Shown here: positions 1-12,300 of the stretch, in pieces
How the letters are laid out: each line of letters opens with the position of its first letter
How positions within the stretch are numbered: position 1 is the first letter of the stretch
Position numbers and translations under genes: made by a program
NCBI GenBank assembly: GCA_015183035.1
Contig: JACZZP010000007.1
Coordinates: 1,364,001-1,428,000 of the forward strand
DNA: 64,000 nucleotides
Reading direction: 5' to 3'
DNA from: Meloidogyne chitwoodi
Taxonomy: Eukaryota; Nematoda; Chromadorea; Rhabditida; Meloidogynidae
Notes under the pieces: generated by a model
Databases searched by the model: none
What the model was told of the DNA's origin: nothing
What the model saw: the letters and a program-made list of their open reading frames with translations, nothing else

Positions 1-409
1 CAAACCTATCCAAAGTTCCCCCTTCAAGATATTCCATAACAATACATAATTGCTCTGTTTCAATAAAAGAATCATGTAAACGAATAATATTTGGATGAAT
101 TAATTTTCTGAGAAGATTTGCTTCATCTAAAATTATTTTGATTTTATTTAAAAAAATAATTTTACATGAGATTTTTTGTTTTTCATTTTCAGTTTTGCAC
201 TCTAAAGAGACCCGTTTTATTACTACTTGCTTGTTTAGAATACTTCTTTCATCCTTATAAAGACCACAAATTCCATAAGCACCACGTCCCAAGTCACGTA
301 ATTTTTTAAAATTTTTTAGTCTCAATCTTGGATGTTGATTATTAATTTGATTATTTTCTGTATGGTTAATATCACCATTTCCTTTATTATTTATTGTACA
401 AGTGCTCAT
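1..409 (-). CDS. NEK8/NEK9-type protein kinase, N-terminal part (gene continues past the left edge)
   Basis: Partial Ser/Thr kinase, read on the minus strand from an ATG at 409-407; exons 409..166 and 126..1, with a 39-nt GT-AG intron (127-165) that happens to keep the frame open. The 123 visible residues show a polar, Asn-rich leader of about 35 residues, the glycine loop GRGAYG (residues 41-46), the ATP-binding lysine in VVIKRV (K65), the helix-C glutamate in SYEANLL (E83), the HPNIIRLHD segment, and the hinge MEYLEGGTL (about 112-120). The VVIK...MEYxxGGTL combination is typical of NEK8/NEK9 (nematode NEKL-1/NEKL-2) rather than of other NIMA kinases. These act in ciliary or endocytic and moulting functions in nematodes (family knowledge). 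The catalytic loop and any RCC1 repeats lie outside the window, so activity cannot be judged. Confidence 0.8.
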   Translation of the reverse strand, partial: MSTCTINNKGNGDINHTENNQINNQHPRLRLKNFKKLRDLGRGAYGICGLYKDERSILNKQVVIKRVSLECKTENEKQKISCKIIFLNKIKIILDEANLLRKLIHPNIIRLHDSFIETEQLCIVMEYLEGGTLDRF

Positions 410-909
410 ACTCCTTTTTACATTCTGGAGAAAAGTTTAAATTATTTAGTTTGGATTTAAATAAAAATAAATATATTAAATTAATAGGGTAAAGATTTAT
501 AAAGAAAATTCCCAAATCTATAAAATTTGCATATGTAGATACTCAAAAATAATTATTAAATTATTTTTAAAAATATTTAATAATATATTCAAAACTATTG
601 AAAATAAGGGTAGATATATGTGTTATTTCAAGTCTCTAATAAATACTTTTTAACTTTTCAATAATATAGGTATACTTAGATTGTTTTTTTTAATTAAGGA
701 AAGTATGTTAACCGTTCGTTAAATAAAAATTCTAAATTTATTTATATAAATTTATTTTATAAGAATTTTGATTAAAAAAATGCCTGTTATTTTAATTAAA
801 TACTAAATATATATTTTCTCAAAAAATGAGGTCGTCGTTAAATGTGTAAATAATGTAAATTAAATATGTGTAAAAATAACAGCAAAAAAAGATATATTTA
901 TTTATTTAT
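410..909. other. AT-rich spacer
   Basis: About 500 bases between the kinase start and the orphan ORF, both on the minus strand. It presumably holds the kinase promoter and 5' leader. I see no conserved box, splice-leader site or ORF that I can support. Confidence 0.5.
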
Positions 910-1428
910 TTAATGACTCACTTTAGCAGCAAAATTATTATCATCCTTTTCCTCTTCGCGTAAAACAGCAAAACTATTACTTCTATCATTACTACTAATG
1001 ACATTGCCGAAAACACAAGAATCATCGAATTGATTAGTTTCTTCTACCAATGTATAATGTTTTTGCTTATATCGGTCATCATTAACCTGTTGCTGCTTTT
1101 GTCGTTTATTCCATTGCTGCCAGTGAAGAAAAACTCCTTTTCCTCTTTTGATGTATGCAGTTTTGGTGTCACTACTGCAACGACTACGTGTAATGGCTGT
1201 GGTGGTCTCATCATCTACTATATTATTTGAATTTTCTTTTGAAGCGACAGCCACTGCTGAAAAAGCGATGACAGCTTTGTTGACCTCTGTGAGATTGTTA
1301 GAAATTTTATTTGTTAATATTGCTGCAGGGGCTGAAATCTTTCTGTCGTTGATAACTGATAATTGTGTGTTTTTCTCTCTTTTATTATTAATACTTTTTT
1401 TTCGTTGCTGCATCAGGATCGCTAACAT
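910..1428 (-). CDS. Hypothetical protein, 172 aa, single exon
   Basis: I do not recognise this protein. The ORF opens at an ATG (1428-1426), with a second ATG five codons later, and stops at a TAA (912-910). Its base and codon use is clearly richer in G+C than the flanking sequence, with Asp, Glu, Arg, Lys, Gln and Ser well represented, which is the main reason to call it a gene. It is hydrophilic, with a lysine/arginine-rich start (QQRKKSINNKREKN), a central basic and aromatic segment (KRGKGVFLHWQQWNKRQKQQQ) and an acidic C-terminal part (LREEEKDDNNF). I see no signal peptide, membrane segment or named domain. It lies 500 bases upstream of the kinase on the same strand; a 5' exon of a longer transcript is an alternative, although the in-frame stop argues against joining it to the kinase. 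Confidence 0.5.
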   Translation of the reverse strand: MLAILMQQRKKSINNKREKNTQLSVINDRKISAPAAILTNKISNNLTEVNKAVIAFSAVAVASKENSNNIVDDETTTAITRSRCSSDTKTAYIKRGKGVFLHWQQWNKRQKQQQVNDDRYKQKHYTLVEETNQFDDSCVFGNVISSNDRSNSFAVLREEEKDDNNFAAKVSH

Positions 1429-3186
1429 TTTTTTATAATAATAATTAAAGTGATTTTGGATTATTTTATATTTATAAATGTGTTAAAGATTAATAAGGAA
1501 GTAATTTAAAAGATTAATTCTGCAAATTAAAGTTTTATAATATTATAAGTTATTTATAATTTAAAAAGGGAATGAGAATTAATTTGGTAAAAAATAGTAA
1601 TGATTGAAAATATTTAAGATTAATTTCTCACATTCTTTATTTTTAATTAAAAGTATTAATATAGAAATAAATTGATTTTGGCAGTAATTAAAAAAGAGTA
1701 ATTTTTGTTTTTTAATTAAAAATTGATTTAATATTTTTTTTAATTAGGTAAGTTACTTTTTTGTTAATTTACTGTTTAAATATATTTAAAATTGCAAAAT
1801 TAACTTTTAAATAAATGATTTAAGTTAAATTTATTTTAATTTAATTATATATTACATATAACACAAATTTCCAATTAAAATTAAAAAAATATATTTTTTA
1901 TATTTTAAAATATAACAGAAATAATATACACAATTTTTTATTTGATTTTTATATTTTAAAAAATTAAAACAAAAACTAAAAACAAAACAAATTTAATGAC
2001 GTTTCTGCATTTATTTCTTTAAAACAAACAAAATTGTTTGTTTGAAATATTTATTAATAAAAAAAGAAAATAACGGCCAGACAATTAATTATTTGTTTTA
2101 ATAAAAAGAACACAACACAATTTTATTATTTAATTAATATTTACGTTATATTAATTGGCAGCAATAAAATTAATTAGAATGTCTGTCATTAATATTGAAA
2201 TTTTGTTTTAATAATTTAATGTTTTACTCCAAAAGTGCATATAAAATTGTCAATAAATAAATTTAAAAATATTTAAAATAATTAGGTATAGTTCTTATTT
2301 TTCTTTTTTAAAAACAAATAAGTAAACTTTATATAAAATTTATTTAATATAATATACATTTAAAAAATATAAACATTATTTAATAATTTGAATTATAAAT
2401 CTAATTGTTAAATAAATAAATTCTTTTCCTTTTTATGGGTAAAAGTCCACAAATATTGTATGTCTTAAAATTCATTACCTAATTTAATTTTATTATAAAA
2501 AAATTCGTTCATTATAACCAGAACCATTGGAAATACGATAATCAGAATTTTAAAATACAAAAAGCAGAAGTTAAAACTAAGAATCGAATTAAAAAGACTA
2601 CGTTATAAAAAAGAAAAATTTTTATTAGTAATGCATTTTCAACTACTAATTCCCTTTTGCGCTCCCATAATTTGTGACAGATTAACTAAAATTCAAAATT
2701 GATAGAAATTGAGTTATATCTTTTTTTTAATTATTTAAAAAATAAATTTAAAATTATTTTTCAAATGAATATTATTCTTTAATTTCAATGTATTTTTAAC
2801 CCATCAAAAAAAATGTTGTAATCAACCCTTTAGATCACCTTAAATAATCAATTTTTTTTATAAGTATTGTAAAAACACAGCTTAAATTATAAAGATTAAA
2901 TAAAAATATTAATCCAAAAAATTACAAAAAAATATCTATTATAAAAATAATTAAATTTTTGGCGGAATTTAATTGATATAGTAAACTTCATGATTTTTTT
3001 GTAATTATAACCAATTATTTTCAAAATTAAATTTTTAATATAAAAAAGGTTTTGCCCACAAAAAGAAAAAAAACAATAAATATTTTTAAATAGGTTGTTG
3101 GAAGGCAAAAAAGCGAGATATAGCTTATTTTAAACTTTTTTTTCAAAATTTTAACTAAAAATTATTTGTGAACGTTTTATTAATTG
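1429..3186. other. AT-rich spacer, no gene seen
   Basis: About 1.75 kb of A/T-rich sequence with short low-complexity ORFs only. An AATAAA on the minus strand at 3181-3176, just after the IMPACT stop codon, is a plausible polyadenylation signal for that gene. Nothing else can be supported. Confidence 0.5.
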
Positions 3187-4502
3187 CTATGCTATTTTTT
3201 CGCCCTCCCCTTTTACTAAAACAAAACCACTAGAAATCAGAGCATCACGACCAGCATTGCAAATATGACGAAAACGGTCAGGTCCAATTTTGTTTCCGCC
3301 TTTCCATCGACTAGAAATTTTCAAATTATTAAAACAAAAATGTTTAAATACCTAACAACTAATAATACTCCACTCGCATTCATTTGTGTAAGAAGTCGGA
3401 GTAGCTTTGAAGCAGAACCGCTCTCTCCATCATCATCTACAAAATTATTTTGAATTAATTTTAAATATAAAAAAGTGACCACAATCGTGCTGTTCAATTA
3501 CTCTTTGATCATTTCTAACAATACGCCAAGCATATGGATTGTGTCTTGCACGAGCAATTTTTCCAACAGTTTTTAATTGTTCAAGAAATATTGGGACCTT
3601 AAAAGTATTAATTATTCATTTTATTTTTAAAAAAGTTGCCTCCTCCTTTGATTCCAATTTAGTCACATGACCTTGAAAAACACTTTTTCGATCTTCTATC
3701 GCCTGGCCAGAATAGAAATTTGAAGGTAAAGCAACATTCATTAAATCAAATTCCTCTTCCTTTTTAACAAATTTTTCTTCTTTATTTTCGTTTTTTTCAT
3801 TTTCACGTAAATCAGAAAAATATTCAAGAGCATTTTGTATTAAAATATAAAGTACTTGTTCTCCATTATTTTGAGAACAAAAATTATTTAAACTTGTAAG
3901 AATTTCTTTTCTTCTATCACTTCTCAATGCTGGAGAAGAAAGCTCAAATAGAGGCGAATTTCTGTTTTATAATAAATATAAAAATACATAAGTATCGTAA
4001 TTTAATTTAATTTTTAATTAAATTTCTTTGTATTCAGGGGCAAACTGAAACTTCTGGACCAACGGGCAAACTGAAACTTCTGGACCAACGCTTCTGGACT
4101 CAAACTTGGTCCAAAACTTAAATATAGATTAAATACCATGCTACAAAATGTCAAATAAATTATTTTACCAGTTGGCTCTGTGAAAAGGCAGATAAACTAA
4201 TGTTTTTGAAACTTGTGGGCATCCGGAAGTTTCGCTCTACCATTCAGGGCATTTTACAGAGATTTCTTATTTAAAATTATTTTCAATCTACCGACAAAAA
4301 TCTCAAAACATTAAGAAGAAAATTAAAAAAATATTTCCAGTTACTTTGGATAATTTAAAGGTAGACAAATAGTTAAAAGTACATTGTTTGCGCATTCCAC
4401 TAGAATTCTATAATTTGATTCAATAAAAACTTCTTTAGGAAAAATGGCATGAATAGAATCAATTTCCAATTGAACAGACTCATCGAATTCTTCATTATCC
4501 AT
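3187..4502 (-). CDS. IMPACT: IMPACT homologue (RWD + UPF0029/YigZ domains), five exons, 268 aa
   Basis: Family role: IMPACT proteins bind GCN1 and restrain GCN2, limiting eIF2-alpha phosphorylation during amino-acid stress in the cytosol. Exons on the minus strand: 4502..4345, 3961..3640, 3597..3480, 3436..3352, 3310..3187, total 807 nt including the stop. Residues 1 to about 105 form an RWD domain (EIDSIHAIFPKEVF, LPLNYPKNSPLFELSSP). An acidic linker rich in Glu and Lys follows. Residues from about 140 to the end are the UPF0029 domain: AIEDRKSVFQGHV, ARARHNPYAWRI, HDCDDDGESGSASKLL, then VVSRWKGGNKIGPDRFRHI, which aligns with the vertebrate signature VVSRWYGGILLGPDRF. Length is close to that expected for invertebrate IMPACT. 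The second intron (3598-3639) has a GC-AG donor. It is divergent from the Bax inhibitor gene about 770 bases away. Confidence 0.92.
4038..4089. repeat. Tandem duplication of a 26-bp unit inside IMPACT intron 1
   Basis: Two identical adjacent copies (4038-4063 and 4064-4089) beginning GGGCAAACTGAAACTTCTGG, followed by a partial third copy of the CTTCTGGAC core. The unit is much richer in G+C than the intron around it. The 383-nt intron (3962-4344) is by far the longest of the gene, so the duplication may be part of an inserted repeat. Confidence 0.85.
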
Positions 4503-5274
4503 TTTTCAATTTAATCTAAAACAAACGAAAAAATTAAAATAAAATTATTTAAAATTTACACCTGATCAAAGATAATATTAATAAAAATATTTTAAAATAA
4601 ATAATTATTTAAAACGAATCCTTTAATTGATTGTTTCTAACAATACGGAAAAATGGTTCTCGTTTCACTAATGACTTTTCGTCAACAGACTTTTTGTCAT
4701 TAAATTCAAAATTTTCACCTGCGGGTACTAACTAACAATAAGTTGACGTTGAATTTTACAAGATGATTATTTTCCGATGCGGATTTAAAATTTTTTATCT
4801 GGGAGACTGGTTTATAATTGTGTATGACTTTATTGTTTATGTTATTTTAATTTTTTTGTTATCTTATTCCTCTTTTTTAGATTTTCAGGAGTTGTATCTT
4901 GGCTCACGTTGGTGGTGTTGACATAAAGTCTACTGACGAAATTTTTTGACTAATGGTTCGTTGTCGAAAAGTCGCGAAAACTGAAAAAGAGAAGTAAGAG
5001 AAGTAGCAAAAGAATTAGAGAATAATGCTACACGTTTACCAAACGTAGTCATTGAAATAAGATTTTTATTCTTTTAGTTTTTACTGGTTGCTTTTAATTA
5101 TTATTTATTGATTTATTTTTTAAACATTCATAATATTTTATATACATACATACGGAAAATATTTTTATTATTTTATCTTACACATTTTTCAATAATAATT
5201 TTATATCATTTTAAATAAATTTTTCTCAGAATTTTAGACAAAATACTTAAAACATTCATTAAGACAAAACTAAT
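4503..5274. other. Intergenic region between divergent IMPACT and Bax inhibitor-1 genes
   Basis: Probably holds both promoters. On the minus strand at 4735-4617 there is a 39-codon open stretch resembling two short pieces of IMPACT. On the plus strand at 4985-5087 there is an open stretch reading REVAKELENNATRLPN with no start codon. Neither is a supportable gene. Confidence 0.45.
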
Positions 5275-6364
5275 ATGACAACTCAATATCAAAATTCTGC
5301 CGGCGATGTATTAGGAAATATTCATCGTATTTTCACTACACTTCCTAATAAACTGTTTAATTACTTTCTTAATAACAATTTTTAAATTATTTTTTAGTGA
5401 GAAAGATGTACGTGATCACCTCAAAAACGTTTATGGAACTCTGGCACTTGCTCTCGGATGTGCCGTTTTAGGAGTTTTCTTTAACAATGTTATGCAATTT
5501 GAGTCAATGCAGTTTCTCTTTACCTTGGGCATTTTTGGTTTAATGATAGGTTTTTTCTTTTTGTTTTTCATTTATTTTAATATTTTAAAGCAATTGTAAC
5601 GACCGAGGCTACTGCTTATAATGAGAATAAGCGTCTAGCCTATATGTTTGGATTGAGTTTCTTGGTCGGCATCCAAACTGGGCCACTCATTGAAATTGTT
5701 GGTGCAGATGATCCATCCATTGTCTTTAATGCATATCTTATCACAATGGTTTGATGCTTAAGTTTTAATTGTTTCTCTATTTTTAGATTGTATTTGGTTG
5801 TTTCACAATGATGGCTCTTCATGCTGATTCGACCAAATACCTCTATTTGGGAGGTTAGTTTTTTTTAAACTGTATCTAATTGTTTAGGAATGCTTTCATC
5901 GGCGCTGCTTTGTCTTATGCTTACAACTCTAATTGCGCCATATTCTCCATACGTTCGTTCTGCAGTTGTTTGGGCCGGTCTTGCTATCAATTGTGGATTT
6001 GTTGTGTACGATACTCAATTGATTGCCGAAAAGTGTCGTCGTGGTGATAAGGACTATATTTGGCATACCGTTAGTTTTTTTATAAGTGGAAAATCTTATA
6101 GCAATGGTTGGAGGAATTGATGGCAGTTAAAAAATAAACTTAAAAATCATGCCGAACTTTACCTTCGGGTATGCTTTTGCATAATTTTTAAATTTATTTT
6201 CCGTGATACTGGAATTCCCGACCATTGCCAATCCTGGTTATCATAAGCATTTTTTCATGACAAAACATTTTTAGGTGATGCTTTTTGTTGACTTTGTTAA
6301 CATTTTTCGTTATGTTATGATCTTATTGAAGGACAAGAGCGATAAGGACAAACGTCGTCGTTAA
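5275..6364 (+). CDS. TMBIM6: Bax inhibitor-1 / TMBIM6 family membrane protein, six exons, 242 aa
   Basis: Family role: ER membrane protein with about six or seven helices that lowers ER calcium load and protects against stress-induced cell death. Exons: 5275-5354, 5398-5549, 5591-5748, 5787-5853, 5888-6069, 6275-6364; total 729 nt, and all introns are GT-AG. The first ATG is chosen because it opens the only frame that splices into the domain. The order of signatures matches the family: VRDHLKNVYGTLALAL, several hydrophobic helices, ENKRLAYMFGLSFLVGI, TGPLIEIV, AINCGFVVYDTQLIAEK, DYIWHTVMLFVDFVNIFR, and the charged C-terminus DKSDKDKRRR that corresponds to the calcium-related lysine-rich tail of TMBIM6. 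Length agrees with human TMBIM6 (237 aa). Upstream IMPACT is divergent. The last intron, at 205 nt, is four to six times longer than the others and contains a foldback repeat. Confidence 0.95.
6081..6246. repeat. Foldback (inverted-repeat) sequence in the last intron of the Bax inhibitor-1 gene
   Basis: An imperfect palindrome centred on the loop CTTTACC (6157-6163). The inner arms are ATCATGCCGAA on the left and TTCGGGTATGC on the right. Next come AAAATAAACTTAAAAAT on the left against ATTTTTAAATTTATTTT on the right, then outer pieces such as GCAATGG against CCATTGC. It is consistent with a small MITE-like or foldback insertion that explains the unusual intron length. Confidence 0.6.
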
Positions 6365-9300
6365 ATTAAATGATATAAAGAAAATTTGGAAAAGATGAGA
6401 TGTTTTTGGAGGGTTTCATTTTGATTTATAACATTTATAAAATAGTTGGATTTGAAACATTTTAGCATGCCGGAAAGGCACAAAATCAATTAAGTTTATT
6501 TCTACTCGTTTAAACATCATCCACGCATTTCTAATTTATTTCATAAAAAATATGGTTTTCATTAGAAATTTGATTTAACGTTACCAAATTCGTAAGATAA
6601 ACTTTTTAAAATTGATTTTTTTGTTCAAATCCAATTCATATTAGACAATATTTTTTCTCTTTTAAATGATACACATTGTATTTTTATCAACCCAAGAAAC
6701 ATTTAAAGTATTTTTAATTGGATAAACATATATATCGATTTTTGATTTGTATGATTTGTCAACGATGAAAACTTATGCGTCAACGAAAAATTTACGCCTG
6801 TCATGATATTTATGCTGCCATTGTCTTATTTTTTCTATTAATCATTTTATGTGCTTTGCAATAAATACATAGTAGATGGAAAGGAAACCAACTTACAAAT
6901 AAATAGTTATATTTAAGGCCTCACATTTACATATTGAGACTTTTCATTTAATTTTGATTATTTCAATTAGATCTTTTATCATTTGTTTTTTTTTGTTATT
7001 TTAATAAATAAAATATTCTCTCATTTGTCAGTTTAAAAAAATTATTTAGGGAATACTTATATTTTTTTTTTGGGGAATACGCTTCATCGTAAAAACCGAA
7101 GTACTTCGGTAACCTGCTTTTTAAAAAATAAAATTCGTTCTTAATGGCCGTTACATTTTGTGTGTATGATATATTTAGATAATAAAAAATATTTTTGATT
7201 AATGTGAATTGCACATAAACTGCACCATAAAATAAGCGCGGACAGTAGCGCAGCAAAAACTGCTTAAAAGTACATTTTAAACCAGTTAATGTTTTTCTGC
7301 AATTTTTTTATTCTCTTCCAACTTTTTTTATTAATGAGATTGTTTGCTCTTGCTCGAACATCTCAACATTTTTTTAAATAAAATTATAGGCTTATTTTTT
7401 AAACAACAGAATTTTTTTAAATTAAATGAGAAAATATTTAATAAATAATTAATAAAATAATTAAGAAAGTTTATAATAAAAAAATAAATTTAATTTAAAA
7501 AATTATCAATAATTTAGGATAATAATTAGAAATTTTATTCAACATAAATAATATATTTAATTTTGAATTAGTATTTATTTATGTTCAATTATCTTTTTTA
7601 GTTCTTTACTTCCTTTTTAATTAATTAAACTTTAAAAAATAAAATGATATGTATTTTAATAATTTTATTTATTTATTTTTCTTTTCAAATCCTTTGCATC
7701 ACGTGTTTATTTATATTACATCATTTTACTTGATTTTTAAGGTCTCTATTTCGATAAATTTTAATAAATATTATTATTTATGTGAATATTATAGAGTTGT
7801 TGATTTTATTAAAAGTACAAAAGACAAAATAATTTTTTGAAATTACGTAATTCAAAAATTTAAATAAAATATTCTATTAAAATTATATTTATATTTAAAA
7901 TATTTAATAATTAAATAAATAAATAAATAATATAAAATTCAAAATATATTTCTTAAAATATCGGCAATCTAGCATTATTACTATAATAATATTTTTATAA
8001 TAAAACCAGTTTTTGTGATTTGCAGTTTGTAGCCTCCCAATGTGATTTTTATATAATTTTTATCCTTTTGCTTACAGATTCTCCAACTTTTTTTTTTTTT
8101 AATTTCACAATTTGCTTTTATTTATTCTTTAAATCTTTGCTTGTTTTTATTTAAATTTATTTTTATTTTAAGATAGGGAATGGGAATGTTAATTTTCAGA
8201 ACTTTTGGTTTTCTATTTTTAATAAATTTAGGAAATTAATTTTCAAATTAGGTAATTATTTTTTACTACCAAAAATTTTTTATTTTTAAATAAATAATTT
8301 TTATTTTATTTTTCATCTTTTTATTTTTAAAACAAAAATAGGTAGTTATTTCTAAATTAATTTTACTTTTCAGTTTCCATACAAAATCTCTCTTATCTGT
8401 TTGGAACTCTCACTTTTTAAATTTTTTACCTTAAAAAATCATTTTACAGCTTATTTTATAAATAAGTAAATTTAAAAAACCAATAAAATATTTTAGCTAT
8501 TGCGTGACACCCTTAGGGAATACTTTAAAAATAGAAAAATAATTTAATTTAAAATGTAATTATTAAACTTAAATATAATACTTTAAATTTTAAAAATAAA
8601 ATTAATGACTTCGTACCTTTTAAAATTAAAAAAAATATTTTTAATTTAAAGTATTTTCTATAAATTTTAAATTAAATATATTTATTTAAATTAAATATAT
8701 TATTTTTATTTTATTGTTAAGATTTTATTTTGGAAGTTTTTTATTAAAAAAACATTAATAAGATGATCGTAAATTTATAATTATTTTTTTTAAGAAAGCA
8801 ACATTTAAAAAGAAAAAATATTCAATTAAATTTAAAAAAAATATAATCCATTCTCTAATTTATTTTTTATTATTTCCATGCCCTTTTTAATTATAAAAAC
8901 TTGTAAAAAACTTAAAAAAAATCTCCACTATTCGCCTCACATTCTTTTACCCTAAGGCATTATTTACGCAATAATTATAGTAGTAAATAAATATAAATAT
9001 GCAAGCACACACCGGGAAAATAAAAATAATTAATATTTTTTAATAAAAATTTTTATATAAAACCCTCTCTAATTTTTCAGTAAACACGAATAAATATATT
9101 TTAGGAATATTATTTAATATTTTTAAATATATTTTTTTAATTTTTGTTATTAAAATTATCAAAACAATTTTATTTTATTTTTAAAAATATTTATTAATTT
9201 TTAAATAAAAATTTAATATTTGTTATTTTAATTTTTATAAAAAAATATTAATAAAAATGTTTTGATTATTTTTGGTAATTTTATTATTTGTCTTTTATTT

Positions 9301-12300
9301 TATTTTTTATTATTTTTAGGTGTTCCCCTTACCACGTTTAAATTTATTTTTATTACTTCCTTCTTCATTTCAAATTTAAGCATTTTTTATTAAAATTTTT
9401 AAGCATTTATTTTCAAAATATTAGAAGAATATTAATGTCCAGAATTTTCGTCAATAAGTAATACCTAATAACCAAAATATACATATTAGAGTAAATATTG
9501 AGAGGAATGACGGAAAAATGGATAATTGAGATAAAACACTATCAATAGATCCAAGTTTGCGCGAAGACCAACCGGTCTTGGGTCCAAAAATTGAGAGGTA
9601 ATTATTCACCTAGTGACGAACATTCCGAAATTTTGGTGACGAAAGTTCCGAAAAATCTTAGTGACGAAAATTTTGGAACTCGAAATATTTGTGTTCTTAA
9701 AATTAAAAAATAATTAAATAATATTTTCTAAATATTATTTAATAAACTTCCCCTTTTATTATTAATTTTTAATAATGTCTTACTAAAGTTCTATCATTTA
9801 TTAATTGTAATGTACTACAAATACTTTAATTAAGTTAGGTATAACCAAACAAATAATTTTTATTTTTACATCTTTTTTTAATCAAATTTTGTCTTAATAT
9901 ATTTTATTTTAGAAATTTATTTAACTTCCTTTTTTAATTTATAAAATTGAGTTTTAAAACGAATATTTTATATTTTAAATAAAAATGTTTTTTACTCTTC
10001 AATTTTTAAAAATAAATATAAAATTTCTAATATAATTTTATAATTATTAGATATTTAATATTTTTTTATTAATATTCTTATATTTACAAATAAATTATAA
10101 TTTTATTTATTTATTTATTTTTAATAAATTTAAAGAATATATTTGGCAAACAAACATTATTATTTATATTTATTTATTTTATTATTAAAGGCAAAAACAA
10201 TTTAATTGTTTAAATCATATTTTGTGGTTATTTTTTATAAAATTATTTGCCGAATAAAATTATTATTATTTTATTATTATTATTTATATAATTATTTATT
10301 TTATCATTCAACAAACTTTAATTATTTTTTCTTTTATTTTTATTTTCTTGTAATTCATACAATTAATATTTCTTAATAAATCTTAAAAAATATTTTATTT
10401 AAAATAAAATTTAAATATTTTTTATTATCTTTTCTACCAATTTATTACTAATTTTCTGTCTTTCCTTCCTTAAAATTATTAAAACAAATTTTAATATTTT
10501 AATAATATAATTCATTTGTTTTATTAGATTAATCAGTGCATTTTCTGTTTAATTACGTCATCATCCAAAATATTTATTTCTTTTTTTACTAGTTATGAGT
10601 AGAAGAAGAAGAAAATAAAAGAGAGAAGAAGAAAGGCTTACTTACTATGTTAGTTAGTTATTACTTTTTTATTCTTCTCTCTTATTAATAAATATTTATT
10701 TATTTATTAAAATATAAACCGGAAATGCCACTGCCATTCTCTTTTTTTCTAATAATTATTTGCTTACGTGTTTGATAAAAATATTTTTTAAATAAAAAAT
10801 ATTCTTTTCAAACAAAAAGAACTTTTAAAGTTTAAATTAATTAATTTAAATTTTTCAAAAATAAATTAGCAGAATGCAAAAATATTTTTTTATAAAGAAA
10901 ATTTATATAAGATTTTACTTTTAGTAATTAATTAATTCATTATCTTCTTTAAAATAATTTATATTAAAAATTAATATTATTTTTTTATGATTTAAATTAA
11001 ATTATTTATTTAAAAATATTTATAATTTATTTAATAAATATTTATTTATTTTCCTTATATAATTAGCGGATCTATTATTATATTTATATATTTAATTTAC
11101 GTCATCCAATTTAATATTTTTTTTATTATTTTATTCTTTGAAGGATTAAAAACGTTAAAAATTTAGATTAGTATTTATTAAATAAATACTCTTTTGTGTT
11201 TTTAAAATAATTAATATATTTATTTAAAATATTTTATTTAATATTTTTTAAGTAAATATATTTTAATTTTTAAACATTTAAAAATAACTTCCCCATTTCT
11301 AATTTTTATTTTATTTACTTAAATATTCTTTTTTTGTATAATATTTCCTTTTTTCACTCAAAAATTAAAAAAAGATCAAGTTTAATTTTTTATATTTTAG
11401 ATAAATTTACATTTTATTTAAAATAAAAAAAAATAATTTTAATTAAAAAAATTTTTTAATTTGATTATTTAATATTTAAATGAATAAAAAAGACAAAAAA
11501 TACTTATAATGTCCCCTAAATTAAATTAATAATAAATATAAAATTAATTAATTATATATTAAATAATAATTTAAATATAGAATTAACCAATATATTTTAA
11601 AAGATATAATATAGTATTTATTAATATAATATTTAAATCAAATAGCTTATTTTCTTTATAAAATTAGATTAAATAAATTATTTTTAAACTTTGATTTTTT
11701 AAAAAGAATTATTCATTTATATATAAATTAATAATAATATTTAATATTATTTAAAAATATAAACATTCATATAAAGGTATTTCCCTATTATGAGTAGTTA
11801 TAAATTAAATCTTTAAATATTAAAAAATTAAAAAATTATTTTAATAAAAATGTCACGTTAAACAAATAAAAAATTAAATTCAAAAAATAAGTAACAAAAT
11901 TTTATTTTTTATTTTAAAAATTGTTCCTATTAGAAAAATATTATTTATTTAAATATTTATTTAAAAATAAAAAATAAAATATTTATTCATTCTCTAACTA
12001 AATATATTTAAATATTTATTTTTTTAATTTCTTAAAAACCTTTAACCTTTTTCCAAACTCCACCTCTTAAAAATTATTTATATAATATATTTAAAATATT
12101 TATTAAATTATTATTATTTAGGACTTCTCTTTGATATTAAATAATATTTAATTATAGATTATAATATATTTATTTGAATATTTAAATAAATGTTCATTCT
12201 ATTACAATAATTTTTTAGGCAAATTTCTCATAGAAGATTATATTTATTTAAAATAAAATATAAATAAAATTAAACTTATATTTTAATTTAAAAGAATTAA

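Noticed and set aside
1030..1438. Plus-strand ORFs opposite the orphan ORF
   Set aside because: They are strongly biased to Leu, Ile, Phe, Val and Ser and are shadows of the more protein-like minus-strand frame.
7649..7840. 63-codon hydrophobic ORF
   Set aside because: Low complexity in AT-rich spacer; no supporting signal.
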